A stretch of DNA of 64,000 nt from Klebsiella oxytoca NBRC 105695 (GCF_001598695.1 NZ_BCZK01000020.1:28035-92034); one strand, 5' to 3'; counted from the stretch's first letter, positions 53,312 to 64,000 are shown. The notes: generated by a model not told the origin, from the sequence alone. Numbers and translations are program-made.

Positions 53312-54382
53312 ATGCAAAAAGACGCGCTGAATAACGTACATATTACTGACGAACAGGTTTTGATCACGCCGGATCAGTTGAAAGCTGAATTCCCTCTGAG
53401 CGTTGAGCAGGAAGCGCAGATCGCGCAGTCTCGTCAGACCATCTCTGACATCATCGCCGGTCGCGATCCGCGCCTGTTGGTGGTATGTGGTCCTTGTTCG
53501 ATTCACGATCCTGAAACCGCCATTGAGTACGCTCGTCGTTTTAAAGCCCTTGCCGAAGAGGTCAGCGATAGCCTCTATCTGGTCATGCGCGTCTATTTTG
53601 AGAAACCCCGCACCACCGTTGGCTGGAAAGGGCTGATTAACGATCCGCATATGGATGGTTCGTTTGATGTAGAAGGCGGCTTGAAGATTGCGCGTCGTCT
53701 GCTGGTTGAGCTGGTCAATATGGGGCTGCCGTTAGCGACGGAAGCGTTGGATCCTAACAGTCCTCAATACCTCGGCGATCTGTTTAGCTGGTCCGCCATC
53801 GGCGCGCGTACGACAGAATCTCAGACTCACCGCGAGATGGCCTCCGGGTTGTCGATGCCGGTCGGCTTTAAAAACGGCACCGATGGCAGCCTTGCAACGG
53901 CAATTAACGCCATGCGCGCTGCCGCAATGCCGCACCGCTTCGTCGGTATTAACCAGGCCGGTCAGGTGTGTCTGCTGCAAACGCAGGGCAATCCAAACGG
54001 ACACGTCATTCTGCGTGGCGGTAAAGCGCCCAACTACGGCCCGGAAGATGTCGCGAAGTGCGAAAAAGAGATGACTCAGGCGGGACTGAAACCCTCTCTG
54101 ATGGTAGATTGCAGCCATGGGAATTCTAATAAAGACTACCGCCGCCAGCCTGCGGTTGCTGAATCCGTCGTCGCGCAGATTAAAGATGGTAATCGTTCCA
54201 TTATTGGTCTGATGATTGAGAGCAATATCCACGAAGGAAACCAGTCCTCTGAGCAGCCGCGTTGCGATATGAAATACGGTGTCTCCGTGACCGATGCCTG
54301 CATTAGTTGGGAAACCACCGATGCGTTGCTCCGCGAACTTGATAAGGATCTGCGAGGCCATCTGGCGGCTCGTCTGGCGTAA
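53312..54382 (+). CDS. aroF: DAHP synthase, tyrosine-sensitive
   Basis: A 356-residue enzyme joining erythrose-4-phosphate and PEP in the first shikimate step. LLVVCGPCSIHDPETAIEYA and GFKNGTDGSL and DCSHGNSNKD (metal and phosphate sites) are conserved. It precedes tyrA by nine bases, and TyrR boxes lie upstream, which identify it as the tyrosine-inhibited isozyme. Confidence 0.97.
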   Translation: MQKDALNNVHITDEQVLITPDQLKAEFPLSVEQEAQIAQSRQTISDIIAGRDPRLLVVCGPCSIHDPETAIEYARRFKALAEEVSDSLYLVMRVYFEKPRTTVGWKGLINDPHMDGSFDVEGGLKIARRLLVELVNMGLPLATEALDPNSPQYLGDLFSWSAIGARTTESQTHREMASGLSMPVGFKNGTDGSLATAINAMRAAAMPHRFVGINQAGQVCLLQTQGNPNGHVILRGGKAPNYGPEDVAKCEKEMTQAGLKPSLMVDCSHGNSNKDYRRQPAVAESVVAQIKDGNRSIIGLMIESNIHEGNQSSEQPRCDMKYGVSVTDACISWETTDALLRELDKDLRGHLAARLA

Positions 54383-54391
54383 GAGGATTAT

Positions 54392-55513
54392 ATGGTTGCT
54401 GAACTGACCGCGTTACGCGATCAAATTGATGAAGTCGATAAAGCGCTGCTGGAACTGCTGGCTAAGCGCCTGGAGCTGGTTGCGGAAGTCGGAGAAGTTA
54501 AAAGCCAATACGGTCTGCCGATTTACGTCCCTGAACGTGAATCGGCGATGCTGGCCTCCCGCCGTGAGGAGGCTGAGGCGCTAGGGGTTCCGCCGGATCT
54601 TATCGAAGATGTTTTGCGTCGCGTCATGCGTGAGTCTTACTCCAGCGAGAACGATAAAGGTTTTAAAACGCTTTATCCGAATCTGCGTCCGGTGGTGATC
54701 GTCGGCGGCGGCGGGCAAATGGGGCGACTGTTTGAAAAAATGCTGACGCTTTCCGGATATCAGGTGCGTATCCTCGAGAAAGACGACTGGTCTCGGGCCG
54801 AGGAGATCGTCGCCGATGCCGGAATGGTCATCGTCAGCGTACCGATTCACACAACAGCGGCAACGATTGCTCAACTGCCGCCGCTGCCGGCGGACTGCAT
54901 TCTGGTCGACCTGGCCTCGGTGAAAGCGGAACCGCTACAGGCGATGCTGGCCGCGCATAACGGACCGGTATTGGGATTACACCCCATGTTTGGGCCTGAC
55001 AGCGGCAGCCTGGCGAAGCAGGTCGTGGTGTATTGCGATGGCCGCCAGCCTGAGGCGTACCAGTGGTTCCTGGAACAAATCCAGGTCTGGGGCGCGCGGC
55101 TCCATCGTATTAGCGCCGTCGAACACGATCAGAACATGGCCTTTATTCAGGCGTTGCGCCACTTTGCCACCTTCGCTTATGGCCTGCACCTGGCCGAAGA
55201 GAACGTGCGACTTGAGCAACTTCTGGCGCTGTCGTCACCGATTTATCGCCTTGAACTGGCGATGGTTGGCCGGCTGTTCGCCCAGGATCCGCAGCTCTAC
55301 GCAGATATTATTATGTCCTCAGAAAACAACCTGGCGCTGATTAAGCGCTACTACCAGCGCTTCGGTGAAGCTATCGGCCTGCTGGAACAAGGGGATAAAC
55401 AGGCATTCATTGACAGCTTCCGTAAGGTCGAGCACTGGTTCGGTGATTATGCCCAGCGCTTCCAGAGCGAAAGCCGGACGTTGCTGCGTCAGGCAAATGA
55501 TAATCGGCAGTAA
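54392..55513 (+). CDS. tyrA: chorismate mutase / prephenate dehydrogenase
   Basis: A 373-residue fused enzyme. Residues about 1-90 are chorismate mutase ([20 protein letters not shown]), and the remainder is the NAD-dependent prephenate dehydrogenase ([16 protein letters not shown]). It makes 4-hydroxyphenylpyruvate for tyrosine. It is co-transcribed with aroF and followed by a terminator. Confidence 0.97.
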
Positions 55514-55534
55514 GTGTTAAAAGACGTATACAAT

Positions 55535-55567
55535 AAAGCCAGAGGGGTGACCCGCTGGCTTTTTTTA
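55535..55567 (+). terminator. terminator after tyrA
   Basis: AAGCCAG and CTGGCTT pair around a GC-rich loop, and a run of seven T follows. It ends the aroF-tyrA operon just before the SMP-30 gene. Confidence 0.85.
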
Positions 55568-55581
55568 TAGGGATGAAAACG

Positions 55582-56454
55582 ATGGCTGAACCACAACCGC
55601 TGTTTGATTACACCGGGCATTTACCGGAATGTCCGACCTGGAGCGAAGCCGAACAGGCATTGTACTGGGCCGATATTATGGAGTGCGAAATTCATCGCTA
55701 CGACGTGCAGACGGGCGATCATCAGGTACTGCAGTTTCCCGAAGAGCCCGGCTGTTTTGCACTACGCGAAAAGGGCGGTTTTATCGTCGCTTTACGTAGC
55801 GGTATCTGGCTCACCGATGTTCATGGATTACTGCAGCGAAAAGTCTGCGATAACCCCAGTAATCCGCAATTAGCCCGTTTTAACGATGGCGGAACCGATC
55901 GCGATGGCCGCTTTTATGCCGGGACTTTCTGGGGACCGGGAGATTTTAACGGCGCGCTCTTGATGCGCGTTGATAACGATCTCTCTCCGCAGGTTATCCA
56001 GTGCGACATTCATGGCGCCAACGGTCTGGCATTTAGTGAAGACAAGCGGTGGATGTATACCTCGGATACGCCCAATGCCGTTATCTATCGTACACCGCTG
56101 GATGAGCAGGGCGAGGTGGGTAAACGCGAGGTCTTTCGTCGCTTTCAGCCCGGTGAGGGCATTCCTGATGGCGCGGCCATCGATACTGAAGGTTGCTACT
56201 GGAGCGCGATGTTTGACGGTTGGCGTATTGCGCGCTTTTCTCCGACGGGCGAGCAACTGGAGGAGTACCGTCTACCGGTGCGTTGCCCGACGATGGTGTG
56301 CTTTGGCGGAGCGGATATGAAAACGCTCTATATCACGACCACGCGGGAGAATATGGATGCTGAAGAGCGGGCGAAATATCCGCTTTCCGGCGCGATCTTC
56401 ACCCTGCCGGTGACCGTGGCAGGGATGAAGAAGTTGCCGTTTACAGAACGTTAA
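55582..56454 (+). CDS. SMP-30/gluconolactonase-family hydrolase
   Basis: About 290 residues from the ATG at 55582 ([12 protein letters not shown]), favoured because AGGGATG lies eight bases upstream. It is a six-bladed propeller of the SMP-30 family: Glu in LPECPTWSE, Asn in [10 protein letters not shown] and Asp in IPDGAAID are the metal ligands. The family opens lactones of sugar acids. The gene is placed between tyrA and pheA, where E. coli has none as I recall, and its end overlaps the convergent pheA by four bases. Confidence 0.88.
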   Translation: MAEPQPLFDYTGHLPECPTWSEAEQALYWADIMECEIHRYDVQTGDHQVLQFPEEPGCFALREKGGFIVALRSGIWLTDVHGLLQRKVCDNPSNPQLARFNDGGTDRDGRFYAGTFWGPGDFNGALLMRVDNDLSPQVIQCDIHGANGLAFSEDKRWMYTSDTPNAVIYRTPLDEQGEVGKREVFRRFQPGEGIPDGAAIDTEGCYWSAMFDGWRIARFSPTGEQLEEYRLPVRCPTMVCFGGADMKTLYITTTRENMDAEERAKYPLSGAIFTLPVTVAGMKKLPFTER

Positions 56455-57611
56455 ACCGGATCGACCGGCACCACGTTTTCGCTGGCATAACATCCCAGTA
56501 CTTTCATTGAACGGGTTATCTCGGCCAGCTCTTTTAATGCCTTACGCATTGGCATTGACTCCAGGTTGGCCTGGATATCCAGATAAAACATCTCTTCCCA
56601 CGGATTGCCATGAATAGGACGCGATTCCAGCTTGGTCATAATCAGGTTATGGTTTCTCAGCACCAGTAGCGCTTCTACCAGGGCCCCGGCTTGCTGGCCG
56701 GTAGCCATCAACAGAGTGGTTTTCGCCGGCACCTGATCGGAGACCTCCACCGCTTTACGCGCCAGAACGAGGAAGCGGGTGATGTTTTGCGTCTGGTTAG
56801 CCTGGCAATGTTCCAGTACCTGCAAACCGTGCAGCGCTCCGCCTGCTTCGCTGCCCAGAGCGGCAACGGTTGGCGATTTTGCCTGAGCGACCTTTTCCAT
56901 CGCCGAAGACGTGCTATCGGTATATTCAATGTTCCAGTGCGGATAGCGGCTTAGATACTGGCTGCACTGCTGGAACGGCTGCGGATGGCTGTAGACCGTC
57001 GTAATCTGTTGCGCATCGGTGGATGTTGAAACCAGCACGCAGTGATCGATAGGCAGCGTCAGCTCGCCAACGATAGATAGGCTGGTGTGCTGCAGAAGGT
57101 CATAAACATCATTGATGCCGCCAGAACTGGTATTTTCAATAGGGACGACGGCGTAATCAGCCTGACCGGTTTCCACTTGCTCAAAGATATCCGCGAATTT
57201 AGCGCAGCCGCTTTCGATAAACTGTTCAAAGTGGCGGGCGGCATACTGACGAGCCGCAAGATGCGAGTATGAACCTTTGGGCCCGAGAAACGCGACTCGT
57301 GCAGAGTGCGGATTAATTTTATTCAGATGCTGCTGGAGCAGCGTTTGCTGGGTAAGGACCGAGTCTTCAATAATGAGTTGAAACAGGCGTGTGATGTAGT
57401 GGGCATCAAGATGGTGTTTTTTTCCCAGCGTCATCAGGCGTTCAAGCAGATCGCGCTCGCGGTCGATATCCCGCACCGGCCGGTGCGATGCCAGCTTGGC
57501 TTTTCCAACCTCTACGGCCAGGCCGCGGCGTTCCGCCAGCAGCGCCAGCAGTTTTTCATCCAGAGCGCTGATCTTATCGCGTAGGGCCAGTAATGGGTTT
57601 TCCTCGGTCAT
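56451..57611 (-). CDS. pheA: chorismate mutase / prephenate dehydratase
   Basis: A 386-residue fused enzyme. Residues about 1-95 are chorismate mutase ([20 protein letters not shown]), then the prephenate dehydratase ([39 protein letters not shown]). The C-terminal ACT-like domain ([19 protein letters not shown]) binds phenylalanine for feedback. Expression is set by the pheL leader and attenuator. Confidence 0.97.
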   Translation of the reverse strand: MTEENPLLALRDKISALDEKLLALLAERRGLAVEVGKAKLASHRPVRDIDRERDLLERLMTLGKKHHLDAHYITRLFQLIIEDSVLTQQTLLQQHLNKINPHSARVAFLGPKGSYSHLAARQYAARHFEQFIESGCAKFADIFEQVETGQADYAVVPIENTSSGGINDVYDLLQHTSLSIVGELTLPIDHCVLVSTSTDAQQITTVYSHPQPFQQCSQYLSRYPHWNIEYTDSTSSAMEKVAQAKSPTVAALGSEAGGALHGLQVLEHCQANQTQNITRFLVLARKAVEVSDQVPAKTTLLMATGQQAGALVEALLVLRNHNLIMTKLESRPIHGNPWEEMFYLDIQANLESMPMRKALKELAEITRSMKVLGCYASENVVPVDPV

Positions 57612-57643
57612 ATGTGTTGCCTTTCTTGTTATTGATTATCAAT

Positions 57644-57672
57644 AAAAAAGGCCTCCCTTTTGGGAGGCCTTA
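57644..57672 (-). terminator. pheA attenuator terminator
   Basis: Reading leftward, AAGGCCTCCC and GGGAGGCCTT form the stem and a T-run follows. It lies between pheL and pheA and stops transcription when Phe-tRNA is ample. Confidence 0.85.
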
Positions 57673-57717
57673 TTGTTCGTCTTCGCATTCTTTATCACAC
57701 GACGAATTGCCTCCCAT

Positions 57718-57765
57718 TCAGGGGAAGGTAAAAAAGAATGCGAAGAAGAACGGGATGAGTTTCAC
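57718..57765 (-). CDS. pheL: pheA leader peptide PheL
   Basis: A 15-residue leader peptide, MKLIPFFFAFFFTFP, with seven Phe. It starts with GTG at 57765 rather than ATG; the E. coli peptide is nearly identical. Ribosome stalling on its Phe codons controls the attenuator. AAGGA precedes the start. Confidence 0.92.
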   Translation of the reverse strand: MKLIPFFFAFFFTFP

Positions 57766-57792
57766 GATGAATTCCTTGAGTTAGTGGGGATT

Positions 57793-57822
57793 ACAGTACC
57801 TGTACTGTTTTCACTCTGTCAA
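57793..57822 (-). promoter_or_regulatory. pheLA promoter
   Basis: On the minus strand TTGACA (57817-57822) and TACTGT (57793-57798) are separated by 18 bases. They stand just upstream of pheL, as in E. coli. Confidence 0.65.
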
Positions 57823-57823
57823 T

Positions 57824-57846
57824 AAAAAACGCGCCCGAAGGCGCGT
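57824..57846 (-). terminator. terminator after raiA
   Basis: CGCGCC (57830-57835) and GGCGCG (57840-57845) pair around CGAA, and reading leftward a TTTTTT run follows. It ends the raiA transcript. Confidence 0.85.
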
Positions 57847-57872
57847 GGCATGACACAAGCTTAAGTTAAGGA

Positions 57873-58277
<405 letters not shown>

Positions 58278-58431
58278 TTAAATCACATTTTATTGTCACT
58301 TTTTGTCAACGAATCTGTTTTGTGAGAAAGGACAGGAACAGGCGAGATTTTACTTGTCGAATGGCAGAAAGAGAGCCATATTTGATGAGTTAACTCGGGG
58401 CTAAACCGCTTCAGCTAAACTATTTAACGAA

Positions 58432-58465
58432 TAAAAAAACGGCAGCCCTTGGGCTGCCGTTTTGT
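58432..58465 (-). terminator. terminator after bamD
   Basis: ACGGCAGCCC and GGGCTGCCGT form a stem around TT, with A and T runs on both sides. It ends the leftward bamD transcript. Confidence 0.85.
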
Positions 58466-58479
58466 TTAGCGACCGACTA

Positions 58480-59217
58480 TCAGGTGTTCTTGCTGTTAGC
58501 CGCAATGATCTTCGCAACCTTGTCAGCCTGAGCGTTCATTTGCATCTGACGGTAGGCATTTTCCATCTTCGGTAGCGCATCACGGGTGGCCTGCGTATCC
58601 GGGTAATTACGCAGCATGCCATCGACGCGGTTAACCACTGCAACCCATGCGCCACGATCGGTATAGTAATCGACCACTGACAGCTCGTACTTCGCCAGGC
58701 GATCCTTCAGGAACACCATACGCTTGTAAGCATCGGTAGAGTACTGACTGTTAGGATAGCCACGGACCAGCCTGGAGAAGTCGTTAAAGGCATCACGCGC
58801 GTGTTGTGGGTCGCGATCGGAGCGATCGACGCCAAAGAAGCCCTGCAGCGCACTGTCATCCAACGCCATATTTGTCAGACCACGCATATAAATGACGTAA
58901 TCAATGTTAGGATGCGTAGGGTTCAGGCGTACAAAGCGATCGATGGCTGCCTGAGCCAGCGGCAGGTCTGCGTTTTTGTAGTACGCATAAATCAGGTCCA
59001 ACTGCACCTGTTGGGAATAAGGTCCAAAGGGATAACGGTTATCCAACGCTTCCAGTTGCGTTATTGCCTGTTTCCAGTTACCGTCCTGCAGCTTTTGCTG
59101 AGCGGTCGCGTAGATCTCATTCGGCGGATTATCGGGCACCTCCTCCTTTGAGCCAGAGCAACCCACCAAAGCCAGGCTCAGTGTGGCTGCTGCCACCAGG
59201 TATTTCATGCGCGTCAT
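58480..59217 (-). CDS. bamD: BamD, outer-membrane assembly lipoprotein
   Basis: A 245-residue lipoprotein with lipobox LVGC at Cys20. It consists of TPR-like repeats ([40 protein letters not shown]). It is an essential member of the BAM complex. It is divergent from rluD. Confidence 0.96.
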   Translation of the reverse strand: MTRMKYLVAAATLSLALVGCSGSKEEVPDNPPNEIYATAQQKLQDGNWKQAITQLEALDNRYPFGPYSQQVQLDLIYAYYKNADLPLAQAAIDRFVRLNPTHPNIDYVIYMRGLTNMALDDSALQGFFGVDRSDRDPQHARDAFNDFSRLVRGYPNSQYSTDAYKRMVFLKDRLAKYELSVVDYYTDRGAWVAVVNRVDGMLRNYPDTQATRDALPKMENAYRQMQMNAQADKVAKIIAANSKNT

Positions 59218-59349
59218 GACGTTTTGACTTCCTCAAAATGTTTATGCGGGAGAATCTCTGTTCCTGCTCCCGATTAAGACCAGCTACAATAGCACACTAT
59301 ATTAAACGGCAAAGCCGTAAAACCCAACGTTAAAACGAAGAAGCTGTAT

Positions 59350-60330
59350 ATGGCACAACGAGTACAACTCAACGCAACGGTGTCCGAAAATCAACTCGGA
59401 CAACGCTTAGATCAGGCTTTGGCCGAATTGTTCCCGGATTATTCGCGTTCGCGCATAAAAGAATGGATCCTTGACCAGAGAGTGCTGGTAAACGGCAGCG
59501 TCAGCGACAAGCCGAAAGAGAAAGTTCTGGGAGGGGAGACGATTGCTATCGATGTTGAAATCGAAGAAGAAGTTCGTTTCCAGGCACAGGATATTCCGCT
59601 CAATATCGTTTATGAAGATGATGACATCCTCGTAATTAATAAACCGCGCGATTTAGTTGTGCATCCTGGCGCGGGCAACCCTGACGGTACTGTGCTGAAT
59701 GCGCTGTTGCACTACTATCCGGCCATTGCTGACGTGCCGCGTGCGGGGATTGTGCACCGTCTTGATAAAGACACCACCGGTTTGATGGTGGTCGCGAAGA
59801 CTATTCCGGCGCAAACCCGACTGGTGGAGTCCCTGCAGCTGCGCGAAATCACCCGCGAGTATGAGGCGGTGGCGATTGGTCATATGACGGCTGGCGGAAC
59901 GGTTGAAGAACCGATTAGCCGCCACCCGACCAAGCGTACGCATATGGCGGTACATCCCATGGGAAAACCGGCGGTAACACACTACCGGATTATGGAGCAT
60001 TTTCGCATCCATACTCGGCTGCGCCTGCGCCTGGAAACCGGCCGTACGCACCAGATTCGCGTACATATGGCGCACATTACTCACCCGCTGGTGGGCGATC
60101 AGGTCTACGGCGGTCGCCCGCGTCCGCCCAAAGGGGCATCCGAAGAGTTCATCGCTGCCCTGCGGAAGTTCGATCGTCAGGCGCTGCATGCCACCATGCT
60201 ACGCTTATACCATCCGATCAGCGGAATTGAGATGGAATGGCATGCGCCAATTCCACAGGACATGGTGGATTTGATTGATGCCATGCGCGCGGATTTTGAA
60301 GCCCATAAAGACGATATCGACTGGCTATGA
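59350..60330 (+). CDS. rluD: 23S rRNA pseudouridine synthase RluD
   Basis: A 326-residue enzyme making pseudouridines 1911, 1915 and 1917 of 23S rRNA. It has an N-terminal S4 domain (QRLDQALAELFPDYSRSRIK) and the RluA-type catalytic part with HRLDKDTTGLMV (Asp). Its stop overlaps pgeF by four bases. Confidence 0.97.
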   Translation: MAQRVQLNATVSENQLGQRLDQALAELFPDYSRSRIKEWILDQRVLVNGSVSDKPKEKVLGGETIAIDVEIEEEVRFQAQDIPLNIVYEDDDILVINKPRDLVVHPGAGNPDGTVLNALLHYYPAIADVPRAGIVHRLDKDTTGLMVVAKTIPAQTRLVESLQLREITREYEAVAIGHMTAGGTVEEPISRHPTKRTHMAVHPMGKPAVTHYRIMEHFRIHTRLRLRLETGRTHQIRVHMAHITHPLVGDQVYGGRPRPPKGASEEFIAALRKFDRQALHATMLRLYHPISGIEMEWHAPIPQDMVDLIDAMRADFEAHKDDIDWL

Positions 60331-61058
60331 CTAAACTGATTGTACCGCAATGGCCGATGCCGGAAGGCGTGGCTGCCTGTAGTTCTACGCGCGCTGGCGG
60401 GGTAAGTTTATCGCCATACGATTCACTTAATCTCGGCGCCCATTGTGGAGACAATCTACAGTACGTAGAAGAGAACCGTCGGCGTATGTTCGCCGCTGGC
60501 GGCCTGCCGTCATATCCGGTATGGCTGGAGCAGGTTCACGGTACGGCAGTTTTGCGACTCGATGGCGGGCCGTACGAGTCAAAGCGAGCGGATGCTTCGT
60601 ACTGCAATGTGCCGGGGACGGTCTGCGCGGTGATGACCGCTGACTGCCTGCCGGTGCTTTTTTGTAACCGCGCGGGTACTGAAGTTGCGGCTGCGCATGC
60701 CGGTTGGCGAGGGCTGTGCGAAGGCGTACTGGAAGAAACCATCGCCTGTTTCGCCGATAAACCGGAAAATATCATGGCCTGGCTTGGGCCCGCCATTGGG
60801 CCGGATGCGTTTGAGGTCGGCCCGGAAGTGCGGGAAGCTTTTATGGCAAAAGATGCCCTGGCGGAACGTGCATTTCGTCCCGCGGGCGAAAAATATTTTG
60901 CTGATATTTATCAACTGGCTCGTCAGCGTCTGGCGGGCGTTGGCGTTGAGCAGATTTACGGCGGTGACCGCTGTACCCTCAGCGAAAAGGATGATTTTTT
61001 CTCTTATCGCCGCGACAAGATGACGGGTCGTATGGCAAGTTTCATCTGGCTGATATAA
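60327..61058 (+). CDS. pgeF: PgeF/YfiH, multicopper-like purine nucleoside phosphorylase
   Basis: A 243-residue protein of the laccase-domain (YfiH) family. VMTADCLPVLFC and AAAHAGWRGLCEGV are the conserved Cys and His motifs for zinc. It has been called polyphenol oxidase, purine nucleoside phosphorylase and a cell wall amino acid editing factor. It overlaps rluD by four bases. Confidence 0.94.
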   Translation: MTKLIVPQWPMPEGVAACSSTRAGGVSLSPYDSLNLGAHCGDNLQYVEENRRRMFAAGGLPSYPVWLEQVHGTAVLRLDGGPYESKRADASYCNVPGTVCAVMTADCLPVLFCNRAGTEVAAAHAGWRGLCEGVLEETIACFADKPENIMAWLGPAIGPDAFEVGPEVREAFMAKDALAERAFRPAGEKYFADIYQLARQRLAGVGVEQIYGGDRCTLSEKDDFFSYRRDKMTGRMASFIWLI

Positions 61059-61118
61059 CCTGCCGAACTAAGACGATCCAGAAGGCAAACTTATTTTTGC
61101 ATAGTTCAGGTCTTTAAC

Positions 61119-61146
61119 CTTGAATAATTGAGGGATGACCTCATTT
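61119..61146 (+). promoter_or_regulatory. sigma-32 promoter of clpB
   Basis: CTTGAA (61119-61124) and CCTCATTT (61139-61146) are 14 bases apart, equal to the known E. coli clpB heat-shock promoter. Confidence 0.85.
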
Positions 61147-61185
61147 AATCTCCAGTAGCAAATTTGACCTGTTATGGGAGGAGTT

Positions 61186-63759
61186 ATGCGTCTGGATCGT
61201 CTTACCAATAAATTCCAGCTTGCTCTTGCCGATGCCCAGTCCCTTGCGCTTGGGCACGACAACCAATTCATCGAACCTCTTCATCTTATGAGCGCCTTGC
61301 TGAATCAGGAAGGGGGATCGGTACGTCCTTTATTAACTTCGGCTGGCATCAACGCCGGAGAGCTACGCACGAATATTGAACAGGCGCTAAGCCGTTTGCC
61401 GCAGGTGGAAGGTACCGGTGGTGATGTTCAACCGTCCCAGGACTTAGTGCGTATTCTGAACCTTTGCGACAAGCTGGCGCAAAAGAGAAAGGACAACTTT
61501 ATTTCGTCAGAACTGTTCGTTCTGGCTGCGCTTGAATCACGCGGTACGCTGACCGACCTTTTAAAATCTGCCGGAGCAACAACCGCCAACGTGAGTCAGG
61601 CGATTGAACAAATGCGCGGAGGTGAAAGCGTGAACGATCAGGGTGCCGAAGATCAACGTCAGGCATTGAAAAAATTTACCGTCGATCTGACCGAGCGTGC
61701 CGAGCAGGGCAAGCTTGACCCGGTCATCGGTCGTGATGAAGAAATTCGTCGTACGATTCAGGTTCTGCAGCGTCGTACCAAAAATAACCCGGTGCTCATC
61801 GGTGAGCCTGGCGTAGGTAAAACGGCCATTGTTGAGGGGCTGGCGCAGCGGATCGTTAACGGCGAGGTGCCGGAAGGGCTGAAGGGCCGTCGAGTTCTGG
61901 CGCTGGATATGGGCGCGCTGGTGGCGGGTGCCAAATACCGCGGTGAGTTTGAAGAACGCTTAAAAGGCGTACTGAACGATCTCGCTAAGCAGGAAGGTAA
62001 CGTTATCCTGTTTATCGATGAGCTGCACACGATGGTGGGGGCAGGTAAAGCAGACGGTGCAATGGATGCCGGCAACATGCTGAAACCGGCGCTGGCGCGC
62101 GGTGAACTGCACTGTGTGGGTGCCACAACGCTGGATGAATACCGGCAGTATATTGAGAAAGATGCCGCTCTGGAACGTCGTTTCCAGAAAGTATTCGTGG
62201 CGGAGCCGACTGTTGAGGATACCATTGCGATTTTGCGTGGTCTGAAAGAACGGTATGAACTGCACCATCACGTGCAGATCACCGACCCGGCGATTGTGGC
62301 GGCAGCCACGCTGTCCCATCGTTATATTGCCGATCGACAGCTGCCGGATAAAGCCATCGACCTGATCGATGAAGCCGCTTCCAGCATTCGGATGCAGATT
62401 GACTCAAAACCGGAAGAGCTGGACCGGCTCGACCGCCGTATCATCCAGCTCAAGCTGGAGCAGCAGGCGCTGAAGAAAGAGTCTGATGACGCCAGCATTA
62501 AGCGACTGGATATGCTAAATGAGGAACTGGCGGATAAAGAACGTCAGTACTCAGAATTAGAGGAAGAGTGGAAGGCTGAAAAAGCCTCGCTTTCCGGCAC
62601 TCAGACCATTAAGGCTGAACTGGAACAGGCTAAAATCGCCATTGAGCAGGCGCGTCGCGTCGGCGATCTGGCGCGAATGTCCGAGCTCCAGTATGGCAAG
62701 ATCCCTGAGCTGGAAAAACAGCTGGCGGCGGCAACGCAGTCTGAAGGCAAAACGATGCGTCTGCTGCGTAACAAAGTAACGGATGCCGAAATCGCGGAAG
62801 TGCTGGCTCGCTGGACGGGTATTCCGGTGGCCAGAATGCTTGAAGGTGAACGTGAGAAACTGCTGCGTATGGAGCAGGATTTGCATAGCCGCGTTATTGG
62901 TCAGAACGAAGCGGTGGAAGCAGTATCTAACGCGATTCGCCGTAGCCGTGCTGGTTTATCCGATCCTAACAGGCCGATTGGCTCGTTCCTGTTCCTTGGG
63001 CCTACCGGGGTGGGTAAAACAGAACTCTGTAAAGCTCTGGCCAACTTTATGTTCGATAGCGACGATGCAATGGTACGTATCGACATGTCAGAGTTTATGG
63101 AGAAACATTCCGTTTCACGTCTGGTTGGGGCGCCTCCGGGATACGTGGGCTATGAAGAAGGCGGCTATCTGACCGAGGCGGTCCGTCGTCGTCCTTATTC
63201 TGTCATCCTGCTGGATGAAGTGGAAAAAGCGCACCCGGATGTCTTTAACATTCTGCTGCAGGTGCTGGATGATGGACGTTTGACCGATGGGCAGGGGAGA
63301 ACGGTCGACTTCCGTAATACGGTGGTCATCATGACTTCTAACCTTGGCTCCGACCTTATTCAGGAACGCTTTGGGGCACTGGATTATGGCCATATGAAGG
63401 AGATGGTGCTGGGCGTGGTTAGTCAAAGCTTCCGTCCAGAGTTTATCAACCGTATTGACGAAGTGGTTGTCTTCCATCCGCTGGGTGAAAAACATATTGC
63501 TTCTATCGCGCAGATTCAGCTGCAGCGGTTGTATAAACGACTTGAGGAACGCGGCTACGAAGTCCACATGTCTGATGAAGCGCTGAAATTGCTGAGCGAA
63601 AATGGATACGATCCTGTTTATGGCGCACGTCCTCTGAAACGTGCTATCCAGCAACAGATCGAAAACCCGCTGGCGCAGCAGATCCTCTCCGGTGAATTGA
63701 TACCGGGTAAAGCAGTGCAACTGGTTGTGAAAGATGACCGGATAGTGGCAGTGCAGTAA
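61186..63759 (+). CDS. clpB: ClpB protein disaggregase
   Basis: An 857-residue Hsp100 ATPase that frees aggregated proteins with DnaK. It starts at the ATG at 61186 after GGGAGG. It has the Clp N domain, the first AAA+ ([27 protein letters not shown]), a coiled-coil middle domain (about residues 400-530) and the second AAA+ ([26 protein letters not shown]). A GTG at 61630 (Val149) preceded by GGAGG is the second start that gives the short ClpB form. Confidence 0.97.
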   Translation: MRLDRLTNKFQLALADAQSLALGHDNQFIEPLHLMSALLNQEGGSVRPLLTSAGINAGELRTNIEQALSRLPQVEGTGGDVQPSQDLVRILNLCDKLAQKRKDNFISSELFVLAALESRGTLTDLLKSAGATTANVSQAIEQMRGGESVNDQGAEDQRQALKKFTVDLTERAEQGKLDPVIGRDEEIRRTIQVLQRRTKNNPVLIGEPGVGKTAIVEGLAQRIVNGEVPEGLKGRRVLALDMGALVAGAKYRGEFEERLKGVLNDLAKQEGNVILFIDELHTMVGAGKADGAMDAGNMLKPALARGELHCVGATTLDEYRQYIEKDAALERRFQKVFVAEPTVEDTIAILRGLKERYELHHHVQITDPAIVAAATLSHRYIADRQLPDKAIDLIDEAASSIRMQIDSKPEELDRLDRRIIQLKLEQQALKKESDDASIKRLDMLNEELADKERQYSELEEEWKAEKASLSGTQTIKAELEQAKIAIEQARRVGDLARMSELQYGKIPELEKQLAAATQSEGKTMRLLRNKVTDAEIAEVLARWTGIPVARMLEGEREKLLRMEQDLHSRVIGQNEAVEAVSNAIRRSRAGLSDPNRPIGSFLFLGPTGVGKTELCKALANFMFDSDDAMVRIDMSEFMEKHSVSRLVGAPPGYVGYEEGGYLTEAVRRRPYSVILLDEVEKAHPDVFNILLQVLDDGRLTDGQGRTVDFRNTVVIMTSNLGSDLIQERFGALDYGHMKEMVLGVVSQSFRPEFINRIDEVVVFHPLGEKHIASIAQIQLQRLYKRLEERGYEVHMSDEALKLLSENGYDPVYGARPLKRAIQQQIENPLAQQILSGELIPGKAVQLVVKDDRIVAVQ

Positions 63760-63772
63760 ATCACAAAACAGC

Positions 63773-63802
63773 AAAAACGGGCCCCTGGGGCTCGTTTTTG
63801 TT
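63773..63802 (+). terminator. terminator after clpB
   Basis: ACGGGCCCC and GGGGCTCGT pair with one G-T mismatch, then TTTTTG follows. It ends clpB before the rRNA promoter. Confidence 0.8.
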
Positions 63803-63882
63803 TAAAAACCAGGCAATAATCTCTTTCCTGCTGGCGATTTGGCTGAAAATTAAGCGGGTGAGTTTTTTTTTGAAAATACCGC

Positions 63883-63910
63883 TTGTCACTTTGAAATTAC
63901 GCCCTATAAT
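63883..63910 (+). promoter_or_regulatory. rRNA operon P1-type promoter
   Basis: TTGTCA (63883-63888) and TATAAT (63905-63910) are 16 bases apart, with an A/T-rich UP element before and GCGCCTCCACTGA after, as in rrn P1 promoters. In E. coli an rrn operon (rrnG) follows clpB. The 16S gene lies beyond the window; 63911-64000 is leader. Confidence 0.9.
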
Positions 63911-64000
63911 GCGCCTCCACTGACACGGAATAACGGCTTACAGCCCGCCGGGTCAGCGGGATTCAGCGATGAATACCGGCAGAGAAAAGCGAAATTAAAC

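Noticed and set aside
53732..54361. 209-residue frame antisense to aroF
   Set aside because: aroF is clear and full length; the antisense frame has no supporting signals.

Overview
The window is a chromosomal segment of a member of the Enterobacteriaceae, most like Klebsiella/Raoultella or a close relative. The right 27 kb has the familiar order smpB-ratA-ratB-bamE-recN-nadK-grpE-corB-ypjD-ffh-rpsP-rimM-trmD-rplS-yfiBNR-aroF-tyrA-pheA-raiA-bamD-rluD-pgeF-clpB-rrn promoter. Proteins there are close to their E. coli counterparts and the DNA is GC-rich. I cannot fix the species from sequence alone.

Layout. (1) 1-8471: a tight minus-strand operon of eight genes (SDR, GhrA-like dehydrogenase, class II aldolase, amino-acid ABC permease/ATPase fusion, binding protein, IPNS-like Fe(II) dioxygenase, TIM-barrel isomerase, guanidinobutyrase-like ureohydrolase) with a divergent LysR regulator. 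It looks like an uptake and breakdown route for a guanidino or amino-acid compound; the substrate is inferred only. (2) 8768-11085: a lipoprotein and a long repetitive coiled-coil protein with FKBP-like ends. (3) 11075-13000: decayed DNA holding a broken PTS EIIC gene, a GNAT acetyltransferase, a fragment of a P4-type integrase and a copy of the hairpin that lies beside ssrA. (4) about 13.0-37.05 kb: an AT-rich composite island ending at the 3' end of ssrA (tmRNA), with an intact integrase (35662-36891) beside the target. (5) 37057-64000: core chromosome.

The island holds several modules. DUF6387 and AlpA-like genes precede three tandem tyrosine recombinases plus a small coiled-coil gene (14832-19379), an arrangement like GInt islands and Tn554. 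A MobC/relaxase pair (20919-22596) has candidate oriT repeats. A DUF3800 gene is preceded by its own promoter, a structured RNA of about 120 nt and a terminator, and lies divergent to a PIN-domain nuclease gene. A complete ABC-three-component (ABC-3C) conflict operon follows (25091-29289), then the tail of a second integrase. Next comes a full hxsDBCA cluster (29942-33339): two radical SAM enzymes, HxsD and a His-Xaa-Ser repeat precursor. It is followed by a TIGR04141/DUF6119 protein and a small membrane protein. The integrase traces suggest repeated accretion at ssrA.

Core genes include translation and RNA functions (smpB, ssrA, rpsP-rimM-trmD-rplS, ffh, raiA, rluD), envelope biogenesis (bamD, bamE), heat shock (grpE and clpB with sigma-32 promoters), SOS repair (recN with a LexA box) and aromatic amino acid synthesis (aroF-tyrA with TyrR boxes; pheL-pheA with an attenuator). 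Compared with E. coli there are two inserted patches: a DUF2946 + PepSY pair between rplS and yfiB, and an SMP-30 gene between tyrA and pheA.
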